Below are positions 44,503 through 54,539 of a DNA stretch of 64,000 bases, in pieces. The position numbers and the translations under genes were made by a program. This stretch comes from Schnuerera sp. xch1 (GTDB taxonomy: Bacteria > Bacillota > Clostridia > Tissierellales > Tepidimicrobiaceae), in NCBI RefSeq assembly GCF_019931165.1, contig NZ_JAIOUP010000002.1:186001-250000 (forward strand). The letters run 5' to 3'. Within the stretch, counting starts at the first letter, position 1, and every line of letters starts with the position of its first letter. The notes beneath the pieces were generated by a model. The model did not search any database and had not been told where the DNA came from. It worked only from the letters and a program-made list of their open reading frames with translations.

Positions 44503-46101
44503 TTATAATATTATCGCATTTACTATAAAAATCTCAATTCCTAGTAATATTGTATATCCCAAGCAATAGGGCACTGTGGAATTTAAAATTTTCCCTTCAT
44601 TCCCCACTAATCCAGTTGCTGAAGCAGCAATTGCAATACTTTGGGGAGAAATCATTTTCCCCGCTGAAGCCCCAACAGCATTTGCTGCTGCTAGCCACGA
44701 AGGATTAGCGCTTATCTCAACCGCTGTTTGCTTTTGTAACTGTCCAAATAATATATTAGCTGAGGTATCACTACCAGTCACAAATGTACCAATAGCACCA
44801 ATAAGAGGTGAGATGAAGGGATATGCCCTACCTGCTATACTTGCCAGTGAAATAGCTATTATAGATGTCATTCCACTATATCCCATAAGTTTAGCCATTG
44901 CTACTATACTAGATACTACTACAATTGTGGGAACTAATTGCTTAATTGTAGCACCAAAGGTTTTTATAAGATCTCTAATCTTCTTGCCTTTTTTCCCTTG
45001 AACTAAACCACCAATTACTGCTGAAATAAACATTAATGTTCCCGGAGTAGTAATCCATTGAAAGCTTACAGGCCTTCCACCAGGACCAAAATACAATTGA
45101 ACTTTTGAAGCTATCTCTTGTAATGACATTAATTGAGGAATAAGATTTACTGACATAATAAGTATAAACAGTACAATATAAGGTGACCATGCTATCAATT
45201 GCTGTCTTGCACTAATGTCTTTTATATTATTTTGAGCAGTAGCAATTTCCTGCTGAGCATCTCTTTCCTGTGGAAAGAGCCATACATTTTTAACAGGACG
45301 TATTTTTACATATACAACAGTGCAAAGTAGAGAAGCTAGTGAACCCGCAATTGCTGCTAACTCTGGTCCTATATATACAGCTACTAATGTTTGTAATATG
45401 GCAAAGGAAAGTCCACTTACTAAAGATACTCCTAAAACCTCCTTTAAGGATTTAAAAGATTTTGTTAATACAAGGATAAGTACTGAAGGCAAAATAATGA
45501 TAAAAACAATTAATTGATAAGATACAAAAGCTGTCAATTCATTCAACGGTAAGTTTGTTACTTGAGCCAATGTGATAACAGGAATTCCTATTCCTCCAAA
45601 GGATACAGGTACCGTATTAGCGATAAGACAAATAACCGCTGCAAATACTGGATTGAAACCAATTCCTGCTAGTAAACTTGCAGGAATTGCAACTGCAGTA
45701 CCAAAACCAGCTGCTGCTTCTAAAAACCCACCAAAAGCAAAGGCCAGTATTAAGACTTGAATTCTTCTATCAGGTGATATATTAGAAAGAGTTTGATTGA
45801 TAATATTCATTCCACCGGTTTTAACAGTTATGTTATATGTGAAAATCGACGCAATAATTACCCATATAATAGGCCAAAATGCTGTTAAGATTCCTTCTAT
45901 GATTGCTTCCCCTGCATAAACAATAGGCATTTTCCAAACTGTTATGCTCAAAACAAATGACAGAATTAGCGCTAGCACTGTAGCTTTATAAGCCTTCATC
46001 TTTAAAAAGCCTAAACAAACTAAGACACATAATATAGGTACAAGCGCCAAAAATGTAGAAAAAAACATATTGGATAGCGCATCTCCTATAGGTTGCCACA
46101 T
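44503..46101 (-). CDS. lctP: L-lactate permease
   Basis: 532-aa polytopic carrier of the LctP family, which takes up lactate with protons. About 13 helices; family segments include AFGGFLEAAAGFGTAVAIPASLL (about 138-160), IANTVPVSFGGIGIPVITLAQVT, PLIGAIGTFVTGSDTSANILFGQLQ and AANAVGASAGKMISPQSIAIA near the C-terminus. It is the last gene of etfB-etfA-dld-lctP and feeds the lactate dehydrogenase. ATG with AGGAGGGG. The order matches the acetogen lct operon. Confidence 0.95.
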   Translation of the reverse strand: MWQPIGDALSNMFFSTFLALVPILCVLVCLGFLKMKAYKATVLALILSFVLSITVWKMPIVYAGEAIIEGILTAFWPIIWVIIASIFTYNITVKTGGMNIINQTLSNISPDRRIQVLILAFAFGGFLEAAAGFGTAVAIPASLLAGIGFNPVFAAVICLIANTVPVSFGGIGIPVITLAQVTNLPLNELTAFVSYQLIVFIIILPSVLILVLTKSFKSLKEVLGVSLVSGLSFAILQTLVAVYIGPELAAIAGSLASLLCTVVYVKIRPVKNVWLFPQERDAQQEIATAQNNIKDISARQQLIAWSPYIVLFILIMSVNLIPQLMSLQEIASKVQLYFGPGGRPVSFQWITTPGTLMFISAVIGGLVQGKKGKKIRDLIKTFGATIKQLVPTIVVVSSIVAMAKLMGYSGMTSIIAISLASIAGRAYPFISPLIGAIGTFVTGSDTSANILFGQLQKQTAVEISANPSWLAAANAVGASAGKMISPQSIAIAASATGLVGNEGKILNSTVPYCLGYTILLGIEIFIVNAIIL

Positions 46102-46218
46102 AATAACCCCTCCTTATAGTATAAAAGTATTTATCTGCACTCTCATTTCTAAGAAAATAAAAATAGTTCAATTTGTTGTACTACTTATCTTAATGAAATT
46201 GATCTCTGTCTTAATTAC

Positions 46219-47664
46219 TTAACAAGCATATAGATTAACTTTATAATTGGAGCCAAGTTTTCCTGGATTCATAATCTCATTTGGATCAAAGGCAAGTTTT
46301 ATCCCTCTGAAAAGTTTCATGCCTTCTTCTCCAAATTCCTCTTCTAGATATGGTATTTTAGCAAATCCAATACCGTGCTCTCCAGAAACTGCCCCTCCCA
46401 TAGAAAAGGCCTTATTGTACATCTTTTCAAATACTTCTCCAGCTTTTTTATTCCATGTTTTCTCATCCATTTCATCCTTTAAAAGATAAATATGAAGGTT
46501 TCCATCTCCAGCATGACCAAAGCTACTAATTCTCATCTCATATTCTTCTTGTAACTTATGAGTATAGATAATAAAATCTCCTACTTTATTTCTAGGTACT
46601 ACTACATCACATTCATCCATATGAGTAGTAGATGCCTTAATAGCTTCCAAAAACGCTCCTCTGGCTGACCAAATAGAATCATGTCTTTCATCGGTATCTG
46701 CGATTAATACATCTAGTGCTCCACACTCAAGACAGATATCTGCAACCTTTTCATAAGCTCTTTCTAATTCTTGCTTTGAATTTCCATCAAATTGCAAAAG
46801 CAAATATGCATCCGATGAATTATCTGGGAATTTCTTTCCTAAAAATTCTTCTGCTGCAAGAATTACTTCTCCTTGCATAAATTCTATAGCTGTCGGAATA
46901 CTTTTAGATTTGATAATTTCTGGTACAGTTTGAATGGCAGTTGGAAGATTTTTAAATGGGATCAATAAACTTAATTTATTCTTAGGAAGGGGTAATAATT
47001 TAAGAACAAGTTTGCTAACGACTCCTAAGGTTCCCTCAGAACCCACTACAATATCCTTTAAGCTATAACCAGAACTATTTTTTACAATTTTTCCACCAAA
47101 CTCCATTACTTTTCCATTGGGAAGTACAAACTCCATACCCCTTACAAAATCCCTTGTTACACCATATTTTACTGCTCGCATACCACCAGCATTTGTGGAA
47201 ATGTTTCCACCAATAGAAGCACTCTTTTCTCCTGGGTCCGGTGGATAAAAAAGATCATGGGATTCCACAAATTCTGTTAATTCCATTAGTAATACACCAG
47301 GCTCAACGGTTACTGTAAGATTTTCTTCATCTAGCTCTAAAATTCGATTCATTTTTTCTGTACTAAGCATGATACCACCACAAAGTGCAACTGCTCCTCC
47401 TACCAAGCCAGTTCCCTGTCCTCTTGTGGTAACAGGTATTTTATTCTCATTGGCGTATTGTAATACCTTCGAAATCTCTTGAGTATTCTTTGCATAGATT
47501 AGCACTTCAGGGTACTTTTCCATTCCTGCTAATTCGTCTCCGCTATAATCATCATGAATGTTTTCTTCCCCTACAAAAATACTATCTTCTCCCACTACCG
47601 ATTTCAGATATTGTACATCCTTATCATCTATTTTCTTATAATTCACCATAGTTGTTGTAATCAT
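46219..47664 (-). CDS. FAD-dependent lactate dehydrogenase (GlcD/LctD-like)
   Basis: About 481 aa, FAD-binding type 4 (vanillyl-alcohol-oxidase fold). FAD loop [16 protein letters not shown] (about 70-85), [40 protein letters not shown], and C-terminal [15 protein letters not shown] and SGEHGIG near residue 440. With EtfA and EtfB directly upstream it should form the electron-confurcating lactate dehydrogenase complex, which oxidises lactate with NAD+ at the expense of reduced ferredoxin, as in Acetobacterium woodii LctBCD. The start is ATG 47664; the earlier in-frame ATG at 47679 covers the AGGAGGGG ribosome-binding site. Confidence 0.93.
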   Translation of the reverse strand: MITTTMVNYKKIDDKDVQYLKSVVGEDSIFVGEENIHDDYSGDELAGMEKYPEVLIYAKNTQEISKVLQYANENKIPVTTRGQGTGLVGGAVALCGGIMLSTEKMNRILELDEENLTVTVEPGVLLMELTEFVESHDLFYPPDPGEKSASIGGNISTNAGGMRAVKYGVTRDFVRGMEFVLPNGKVMEFGGKIVKNSSGYSLKDIVVGSEGTLGVVSKLVLKLLPLPKNKLSLLIPFKNLPTAIQTVPEIIKSKSIPTAIEFMQGEVILAAEEFLGKKFPDNSSDAYLLLQFDGNSKQELERAYEKVADICLECGALDVLIADTDERHDSIWSARGAFLEAIKASTTHMDECDVVVPRNKVGDFIIYTHKLQEEYEMRISSFGHAGDGNLHIYLLKDEMDEKTWNKKAGEVFEKMYNKAFSMGGAVSGEHGIGFAKIPYLEEEFGEEGMKLFRGIKLAFDPNEIMNPGKLGSNYKVNLYAC

Positions 47665-47680
47665 TTTACCCCTCCTCATT

Positions 47681-48904
47681 TTATAAAGCTTGTGCAGCTA
47701 CAGCTTCATCTATTTTTTTACGGTCTAATTTTTCAATTAGTTTAGGTATAATCTCATAAATATCTCCTATTACTGAATAATTTGCGATATCAAAAATAGG
47801 TGCCTTAGGATCCGTATTAATAGCTATAATCACATCAGAATTTTCCATACCTGCTCTAAATTGAACAGAGCCACTGACTCCACAGGTAATAATCAGTTTT
47901 GGTTTTACCGTTCTCCCAGAAAGCCCAATTTGTGTTTTAGGATCGGTCCATCCTGCTTCTATTAAAGGTCTGGTACTTGCAACCATTCCTCCCAACTTGT
48001 CAGCTAACTTATGAACCATTGCTAAATCTTCTTCTTTTTGTATACCTCTACCGGCTACTACTAATACATCAGCATCTTCAATGTATTTTGCCTTTGGTTT
48101 TTCCTTATGAGCAAGGACTGTAATTGCTGATTGAAAGGAATTTTTACTAATATAGCATTGAATAATTTCCCCTTTCGCTTTCTTTATTGGTTCAAGGGCA
48201 GTAAATATCTTATAGCGAACTGTTGCAAATTGGGGTCTGCTATTTAGAGTTTTAATATGAGCCATAATGTTTCCTCCAAAAGCCGGTCGAATCTGTGATA
48301 AATCAGTATTTTCATTAATTTCTAAACTAGTACAATCTGCAGTTAAACCTGTTCTAAATCTAGCAGCCACCCTAGGAGCTAAACTTCTTCCTATTGTAGT
48401 ACCTCCTACCAGTATCACAGAAGGTTTTTGCTTTTTAATAAAGTCTTCAAAAACTGCTGCATAAGGTTCTATTCTATAGTCCTCAAGCTCCTTATAATCA
48501 TATACAAATACCTTGTCTGCACCATAATGTAATAACTTTTCGGCTGATTCTATTATGTTGTATCCCGAGAATAATGCTAACACTTCATGACCAATTTTAT
48601 CAGCTAATTCTCTTGCTTTACCTAATAATTCAAAGGTAACGGGATGAATATTGCCATAGGTATGTTCCACATATACAACCACGTTATTCCAAAGAGATTT
48701 ATCTATTTCCTTTTTCCATTCATCTTCAACAAACTTAAAATATTCTGCTCTTTGTCTGGTACAAATCTTACAAATCTTACACCCAGAATTGATATCCAAT
48801 TTCCCGTGCTTAAATTCTATTGCTCCAAAGGGACAAATTTTTGTAATTTCTTGCCCTTCATTAGCCCCTATACTCTCTTTTTGTATCACATCTATTCTTG
48901 CCAT
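47681..48904 (-). CDS. etfA: Electron transfer flavoprotein alpha subunit with ferredoxin-like N-terminus
   Basis: 407 aa. Residues 1-60 hold Cys24, Cys42, Cys45 and Cys48, a probable [4Fe-4S] domain that most EtfA proteins lack but that is found in LctC of acetogens. The ETF alpha domain follows: [30 protein letters not shown] (about 160-190), and the FAD domain with [38 protein letters not shown] and [23 protein letters not shown]. Together with EtfB and the dehydrogenase it bifurcates electrons in reverse (confurcation). ATG behind GGAGG, 10 bp after etfB. Confidence 0.95.
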   Translation of the reverse strand: MARIDVIQKESIGANEGQEITKICPFGAIEFKHGKLDINSGCKICKICTRQRAEYFKFVEDEWKKEIDKSLWNNVVVYVEHTYGNIHPVTFELLGKARELADKIGHEVLALFSGYNIIESAEKLLHYGADKVFVYDYKELEDYRIEPYAAVFEDFIKKQKPSVILVGGTTIGRSLAPRVAARFRTGLTADCTSLEINENTDLSQIRPAFGGNIMAHIKTLNSRPQFATVRYKIFTALEPIKKAKGEIIQCYISKNSFQSAITVLAHKEKPKAKYIEDADVLVVAGRGIQKEEDLAMVHKLADKLGGMVASTRPLIEAGWTDPKTQIGLSGRTVKPKLIITCGVSGSVQFRAGMENSDVIIAINTDPKAPIFDIANYSVIGDIYEIIPKLIEKLDRKKIDEAVAAQAL

Positions 48905-48914
48905 AATAAACCTC

Positions 48915-49703
48915 CTATACGATTTTTAGTTCTAGAATTTTTTGGGTTATCCTTTCCGATAGTTCCTCTGCATTTCCTTCCCAAGTCTCAGTTTCTTCAT
49001 TCGATTCTGGTGGAAATATGCGAACTACTTGTGTAACAGAACCATTCATTCCATATTTTGAATCATCTGGATCTTCAAAATCGTCTACCCCAAAGGTGAT
49101 AATTTTTTTATTTTGAGTCTTCTTCTTTAGCTTATAGGAAGGAAGTCTAGGTTGGTTAATATCCTTATCTAAGGAAATGAGACACGGTAATTGTATTTCT
49201 ACTGTTTGTACCATAGTTGGTAGGTCAAAATCTACCACAATAGAGCTTTCTTTTATTTGTTTAACTTCTAATATATTGTTTGCATGGGGGATATCAAGAA
49301 ATTCAGCAATTTCAGCTCCTACCTGAGCTGTATCTCCATCTGTAGTTTGTTTTCCACAGATAATCAAATCAGCATTTCCTATTTTTTTAATACCTTCAGC
49401 TAATGCTTTTGCTGTAGCTAGAACATCAGCGCCAGCACATTTTCTATCTGTAATTAGAAATCCTTTATCTGCTCCCAAAGTAAAGGATTCTTGCAGGACC
49501 TCTTCTGCCTGAGGTGGTCCCATTGTAAGAACACTTACACTTGCTTCGATTCTTTCCTTTAACCTAATGGCTTCTTCAATTGCAAATAAATCATAAGGAT
49601 TGATTTTAGAATCTACACCATCCCGTTTTAGATTGCCTGTTTTTTCGTCAATTTCAACCTCTGAAGTACTGGGAACTTGTTTGATACATACTGTAATATT
49701 CAT
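48915..49703 (-). CDS. etfB: Electron transfer flavoprotein beta subunit
   Basis: 262 aa. Typical ETF beta: INPYDLFAIEEAIRLKE (residues about 35-51), SVLTMGPPQAEEVLQESFTLGADKGFLITD, and the AMP/FAD-binding LIICGKQTTDGDTAQVGAEIAEFL (about 115-138), which in bifurcating Etf holds the second FAD. First gene of the lactate operon; ATG behind AGGAGGG. It partners with EtfA and the FAD lactate dehydrogenase. Regulation is probably by the CdaR-type protein encoded just upstream and by a cre-like site in the leader. Confidence 0.95.
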   Translation of the reverse strand: MNITVCIKQVPSTSEVEIDEKTGNLKRDGVDSKINPYDLFAIEEAIRLKERIEASVSVLTMGPPQAEEVLQESFTLGADKGFLITDRKCAGADVLATAKALAEGIKKIGNADLIICGKQTTDGDTAQVGAEIAEFLDIPHANNILEVKQIKESSIVVDFDLPTMVQTVEIQLPCLISLDKDINQPRLPSYKLKKKTQNKKIITFGVDDFEDPDDSKYGMNGSVTQVVRIFPPESNEETETWEGNAEELSERITQKILELKIV

Positions 49704-49751
49704 AGTTACCCTCCTTTTTTTATTGATATATACGAACTATTTAGTATGTCT

Positions 49752-49765
49752 TGAAAACGTTTAAA
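49752..49765. promoter_or_regulatory. cre-like site (CcpA) in the lactate operon leader
   Basis: TGAAAACGTTTAAA matches the catabolite-repression consensus TGWAANCGNTNWCA at all fixed positions but one. It lies about 50 bp upstream of etfB, where CcpA could repress the lactate operon when better sugars are present. Confidence 0.5.
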
Positions 49766-49871
49766 TAAAAGTCATAAGTTTAGCAATTCTTAATCGATCA
49801 ATTATTGCCTTTGAGGAAATTTATTTACTATAATGTTTCTATAGGTAAAATTATACAGTACAAAAAAATAA

Positions 49872-49899
49872 AGATAAACGGTCCATAAACCATTTATCT
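49872..49899 (-). terminator. Terminator of the cdaR-like gene
   Basis: Stem AGATAAACGGT / ACCATTTATCT with one wobble, followed on the minus strand by TTATTTTTTTG. It separates the regulator transcript from the lactate operon. Confidence 0.8.
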
Positions 49900-49949
49900 A
49901 TAATATATGTATTGTTTTTTTGTTTTGTATAACATATAATCGTTATCAA

Positions 49950-51077
49950 TTAACTGAATTTTTTTAATATAAAAGCTGTTCTGAGAACAGTAAAATCTCG
50001 AATTTTTCTCATATCATATCCAGTTATTTTATAAAGTTTGTTAATTTTATATTGAAGTGTATTTTTATGGATAAATAGTTCTTCTGAAATTCTTTTTATA
50101 GATCCATTATGTTTTTCATATAGTTCTATAATTTTTCCATATTCATTGTATTCTGATTGGGTTAATCCCTTCAGAACTTTATTTGTATATTCATAAATGT
50201 AATTAGAAGGAATATTACTTAGAAGTATTTCAAAATCCATTTCATCATAATATGCAACTTCTCTTTTAGTCACTAAAAGAGACCACTTTAGTGCATCATT
50301 CGCTTTAATATAGGATTCTTTTAGATTGGATAGCTCTTTTTGTATGTCCCCTATTCCAAATTTTAGATGAAGATTTGTTTTTTGTTTTACAATATTTCGT
50401 ATATTTTCAATCATATGCTCTATTTGAGCTTTGTTTGTAGTCTTTACTATCATAACAATATTATTTCCTAATAAAGAAATTATTGTATTATCATTTTGTA
50501 TTGTTCGAAATAATCGAAAGACTTTTTCTTTATTTAAAAGTCTTTTATTTTCATGACCAGCAATGGTTGATACAATTACAATACGTGGAACATGATTTTT
50601 AATTCCAAATAAATTTTCATATTTAATAACATAATTTTTATCTAATATATTTTCATTTAATATCAATGAATCTACTAGTATCCTATCTTTTTCAATTTTG
50701 TTATTCTCTAAATCTTTGATATAGCCTTCCTTCACTAAAATTTCGGTTAATCGCCTAATGATTTTTACATATTTCTTGACTTCTTCACTATCCCCTGTAA
50801 TTCCTATAACACCGATAATGGCATCATTTAACTTTACTGGCATATTAATACCTTTTTTCGCTCCCTTATATTCTGCATCACTATTAATGACAAGGTCCTT
50901 TCCAGTTTTAGCTACCTTTCTCCCTCCATAATGAAAGTTTCCTAAACGGCTAGGAACAGTAGAAGCGATAATTTTGCCTTTCGGGTTCATAAAAATCAGA
51001 TCTTGTTCTACAATTTCTCTCATTTCATATAAAATACATTGTAAATAGTTCTCTGATATATAAATATTATCTTGCAT
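49950..51077 (-). CDS. CdaR-family (sugar-diacid/PucR-type) regulator
   Basis: 375 aa. The N-terminal sensor (residues 1-130: QCILYEMREIVEQDLIFMNPKGKIIASTVPSRLGNFHYGG..., then LNDAIIGVIGITGDSEEVKKY) is the diacid-recognition domain of CdaR proteins. A middle domain follows, and the C-terminal HTH_30 is at about 320-372 (LYEKHNGSIKRISEELFIHKNTLQYKINKLYKITGYDMR). CdaR proteins sense hydroxy acids such as glycerate or glycolate; here, directly upstream of the lactate genes, lactate or a related acid is a likely signal. ATG behind GGGGAGAG. Confidence 0.9.
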   Translation of the reverse strand: MQDNIYISENYLQCILYEMREIVEQDLIFMNPKGKIIASTVPSRLGNFHYGGRKVAKTGKDLVINSDAEYKGAKKGINMPVKLNDAIIGVIGITGDSEEVKKYVKIIRRLTEILVKEGYIKDLENNKIEKDRILVDSLILNENILDKNYVIKYENLFGIKNHVPRIVIVSTIAGHENKRLLNKEKVFRLFRTIQNDNTIISLLGNNIVMIVKTTNKAQIEHMIENIRNIVKQKTNLHLKFGIGDIQKELSNLKESYIKANDALKWSLLVTKREVAYYDEMDFEILLSNIPSNYIYEYTNKVLKGLTQSEYNEYGKIIELYEKHNGSIKRISEELFIHKNTLQYKINKLYKITGYDMRKIRDFTVLRTAFILKKFS

Positions 51078-51471
51078 AAGAACTCTCCCCCTTATATATA
51101 AAAAAGCAATTCCTTATTTTTTCCTTTTTTATTATTTTAACATATAGAATATTTAGAATTGCTGTACAAAAATAAAAAAATACTTACGTAAGAATCATTT
51201 TTGTATACTATATATACTATTAAAAAATAGAAGGTTTAATAACAAGGGAGATATTTAATATCGAACCGGGAAGGCGAGAAAAAACATATGCATGATATTT
51301 TGTCCCGAATATCTCATTAGCCATATGCTGTCCCTACAAAAATAAAAACCTTCCTTTCGACAGGTTTGTTCTTAACGTTAAACCTCTATTATCTTGTAAT
51401 TACATAATAATTAATTTTGTATGAATACTTATAATTCTTCTCAATCACTGATCAAAAATGTCTATAATTTT
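51078..51471. other. Gap with a self-complementary block
   Basis: About 390 bp. CTTACGTAAG (51184-51193) is a perfect dyad. Between 51229 and 51355 a block is bounded by AAGGTTT and AAACCTT and holds nested repeats: GAGATATT/AATATCTC, two CATATG, GGGA/TCCC. It could be a structured RNA or a remnant; no known riboswitch motif fits. No terminator is obvious for the ABC permease that ends at 51472. Confidence 0.4.
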
Positions 51472-52813
51472 TTATCCAATGCTTCGATGCCTAAATCCAA
51501 TGAATCCTAACCATGTAAGTGCCGCCGCAATAACTGTTAACACAATCAGTGGAGCAATTGAAAGCTCCTGTATTGGGATACTATAATGGGCATAGGCAAA
51601 AGGCGTCCATTGCAGTGCAGACCATCCAACAATTCCGACCTCCCAAAGCATCTCTATGAAGATAAACACTCCCAATATGAGCCAATTGAGAACAGAGGCC
51701 ATACGGGGCAGCCAGCCGTATAGAAGGACGGCAATGCCAATAATTGTCCAGACGGGAGGGATTTTCGAAAGGCTCATGCCTAACACGCGTGGCAAATGAC
51801 TGAACTCTCCCGCAGCAATGCTCCATCCCAATTCAGAAGACAAACCGAGGACAAGAAGTATCAATGCGTTGCTTGCAAAAACAACCGTCAAATAGCTTCC
51901 CATCCATTTGATCCTGCTCACGGGTTTTGACAATATCAGCTCGGCATAATGCTCCTTTTCTTCCTGCCGCAGACTTTGTACTTTTGTGATGGCAAAGACA
52001 GACAAACCTGCCATCAGTCCCAGGATGTAGATTAAAATGGCAATGAAAGCTTCCTGATTGCCCAGCTTTGCTATGGCAGTCCCCCAGGTGTTCATCTGGG
52101 CCAGAGTGGAGCTGATAGCTTCAGATATATTGGGCGCAGCCACTCCCATCATCCCTCCAAGCCAAGCCATGTCCAGTTGGTACTGCCACCACCTATATTA
52201 TTGAGAACCATAGCTACCATGGTTAATCCATATACAGCAAATACACCTCCTCTTGCGCTGCCGCTATGAGCAAAAACCTGGGCACTTAATCCGCCCACCC
52301 CAGCAAAGATACAACCGGAAGCGGCAAGGGTTAGTCCAGCCAATAGGGAACCGCTCCCTGCGAAGCCAATCCCTATCAAAACACAGCCGTCAATAAGCCT
52401 GCTAACAAGCTCCCTCCACAGGAAAGAAGTAGGGCTGCCGATAGATTAGCATATTTTCCTACGGGTCTTCCTAGTATCAATTCATTTCTTCCAGATATTT
52501 CTTCCGTACGGGTATGACGAATCATAGTAAGTGCCGCTCCTATCATAACCGTTATGGAAGCCTGTAGCAATCCCCGCCATAGAATGGCTCCTTCTATATT
52601 TAATGGAACAACAGGTCCAAGTAAAGCAGTAACAAGAGGACTTTCTGATAGTTCAGCTATATACACCTGCCAATCTGGCATTGCTTTCACAAAAGACACC
52701 TGACCGTTAATCACTATCAAGGCAAGCAATATCCATATAGGCAGAATAATTCTGTCTCGTCGCAAATAAAGCTTAAGCAGCTTGCCTGTACCAGAAAAAT
52801 GATTTCCTTTCAT
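51472..52813 (-). pseudogene. Broken ABC-2 permease of a drug exporter
   Basis: Three consecutive frames together encode one exporter permease of the 'polyketide antibiotic exporter' type: 52376-52813 (145 aa, ends LLTAVF), 52149-52379 (IGIGFAGSGSLLAG..., ends WLGLEG) and 51472-52170 (LGGMMGVAAPNISEA... to FIGFRHRSIG). The first break is a run TTTT where one more T restores the frame. The second is a 5-bp tandem duplication in TGGCTTGGCTTGG; dropping one copy gives NWTWLGGMMG. The joined product is about 450 aa, shorter than the roughly 530 aa I expect of the family, so a central piece may also be missing. DNA here is clearly more GC-rich than the rest of the window. Confidence 0.8.
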
Positions 52814-52814
52814 G

Positions 52815-53717
52815 TCAGTTCAACTCCTTTCCCTCATGCTTATCTCCGTAGTGACGCATGAACAATTCTTCCAGAGTAGGCGGTTCTGCTATAAGCGATT
52901 TAATACCCATTGGTGCAAGCGCATTCATAACTGCGTCGACGGCATTGGTGTCCACTGAAAAACGCCACTTTTCATCCTTTTGGGTTACATCGTGTACCCC
53001 TTGTAGTTGTTTTAGATTTGTAGGTTTGTCAAGCTCCACAGTTACGGTTGTGCGTGTCAAATGTCGCAGTTCTTCAAGAGTGCCGGATTCAACGATTTTT
53101 CCCTGCCGGATAATCCCTACCCTGTCGCATAGTACCTCTACTTCCGCAAGAATATGACTGGACAAAAAAACAGTTTTTCCCTGCTTTCTTACTTCGAAGA
53201 TACATTCCTGAAAAACCTGCTCCATTAACGGGTCAAGACCGCTGGTAGGCTCATCTAAAATCAACAACTCTGCATCGGAAAGAAAGGCTGACACCAACGC
53301 CACCTTCTGACGGTTTCCTTTAGAATAACTACGGCATTTTTTCTTCGGGTCAAGCTGGAATCTGCCCAACAATTCTTTGCGACGAGAAGAATTGATTTTA
53401 CCATGCAAGCGGCCTAAAAAATCAATCACCTCACCCCCAGTTAAATTGGGCCACAAGGTCACATCTCCAGGTATATAGACAAGCCGCTGGTGAAGAGCAA
53501 CAGCGTCCTGCCAAGGGTCGCCGCCCAACAGCTTTGCTTCTCCTGCATCTTTACGAAGCATTCCCAGAAGGATACGAATGGTTGTTGATTTTCCTGCTCC
53601 ATTTGGTCCAATAAATCCATACACCTCGCCTTGTTTTACGGTCAAGTCAACTCCGCGCAAAGCCTCATACTTACCATAGGACTTAGTAAGTTTTCTTGTC
53701 TCAATTACATTCATCAT
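52815..53717 (-). CDS. ABC exporter ATP-binding protein
   Basis: About 300 aa. Walker A GPNGAGKSTT, signature YSKGNRQKVALVSAFL, Walker B ELLILDEPTSGLD and the SSH switch are all intact, and a C-terminal extension (PPTLEELFMRHYGD) is typical of drug-exporter ATPases of the DrrA type. It should power the downstream permease, which is broken, so the transporter may no longer work. Start at the ATG pair 53712-53717 behind TTGGAGGG; a TTG upstream overlaps that site. GC-rich composition suggests transfer together with the permease. Confidence 0.9.
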   Translation of the reverse strand: MMNVIETRKLTKSYGKYEALRGVDLTVKQGEVYGFIGPNGAGKSTTIRILLGMLRKDAGEAKLLGGDPWQDAVALHQRLVYIPGDVTLWPNLTGGEVIDFLGRLHGKINSSRRKELLGRFQLDPKKKCRSYSKGNRQKVALVSAFLSDAELLILDEPTSGLDPLMEQVFQECIFEVRKQGKTVFLSSHILAEVEVLCDRVGIIRQGKIVESGTLEELRHLTRTTVTVELDKPTNLKQLQGVHDVTQKDEKWRFSVDTNAVDAVMNALAPMGIKSLIAEPPTLEELFMRHYGDKHEGKELN

Positions 53718-53729
53718 AATACCCTCCAA

Positions 53730-54353
53730 TCATTTATAATAGGTTTTTCGCAATTCATTTAGATAACCATCAAATTCCGTGCGAATTTTTTCAAAATTAA
53801 GCTCTGAAATATCTGAACTCCTGAGCTTATCAACTATTTGACCTGCATATCCACTAACAGCCCAAAAAATTAGCTGCTTAGCTTTCTCTATATCCAGCTC
53901 ACTACGGAAGTATGACGTATCAATATCGCCATAAAATCGTTCAAAACTACTAGTTTCCACCATCTTACGCCTTTTCTTCAGCTCATCCTTTATCACATCA
54001 GAATCCGTAAGTACAGCAATTTTAATAAAATCAAAAATCCACGGGTATTTTTGCATCACCTGAATTTTGAGCAAACAGGTTTGTCGAAGTCGCTCAAAAA
54101 TATCCTTCTCACGTACATCAATTTGATCAAAATATTCTCGGTTCAATATATCTAGACAATAATCGTAAAGAAAGAGAAAAAAATCCTTCTTATTATTGAT
54201 ATAGTGAAACATCAGTGGCTTTGATATGCCAGCTTCTTTGGCAATCACATTAGTCGATGCATCGTCAAAACCTTTACTCGCAAACTCCCTGAGCGCCGCA
54301 TTCAAAATTGCATTTCGTCTTTTAGGCTCTAACCCCAAAAATTTTGAGAACAT
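53730..54353 (-). CDS. TetR-family repressor of the ABC exporter
   Basis: About 207 aa. Helix-turn-helix at residues 10-55 (RRNAILNAALREFASKGFDDASTNVIAKEAGISKPLMFHYINNKKDFFLFLYDYCLDIL) and an all-helical ligand domain after it. First gene of tetR-ATPase-permease; 12 bp separate it from the ATPase start. It should bind the two ACCTAnTAGGT sites upstream and shut its own operon. ATG at 54353 behind AAGGTGA; a GTG at 54362 is possible. More AT-rich than the exporter genes that follow. Confidence 0.9.
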   Translation of the reverse strand: MFSKFLGLEPKRRNAILNAALREFASKGFDDASTNVIAKEAGISKPLMFHYINNKKDFFLFLYDYCLDILNREYFDQIDVREKDIFERLRQTCLLKIQVMQKYPWIFDFIKIAVLTDSDVIKDELKKRRKMVETSSFERFYGDIDTSYFRSELDIEKAKQLIFWAVSGYAGQIVDKLRSSDISELNFEKIRTEFDGYLNELRKTYYK

Positions 54354-54396
54354 TATAATCACCTTCTTGTTATTTTTTATATCATTAGAATGATTT

Positions 54397-54446
54397 ACCT
54401 ACTAGGTCAATACAATTATTATAACATTATTTACCTAATAGGTCAA
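54397..54446 (-). promoter_or_regulatory. TetR operators over the exporter promoter
   Basis: ACCTACTAGGT (54397-54407) and ACCTAATAGGT (54433-54443) are inverted repeats 36 bp apart. On the minus strand the promoter TTGACC (54441-54446), 17-bp spacer, TATAAT (54418-54423) runs between them: one operator covers the -35, the other the start site. A textbook repression layout. Confidence 0.88.
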
Positions 54447-54539
54447 TAATAATGCATAGATTGTTTATTATGATGCTCTTGCAAGAGAAGGAAAAAAGTT
54501 TAATATTAATTTACAATAAATCAAGGGCAATAAGTTCTT

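Noticed and set aside
44576-45001. 141-codon plus-strand frame
   Set aside because: Antisense shadow of the lactate permease gene.
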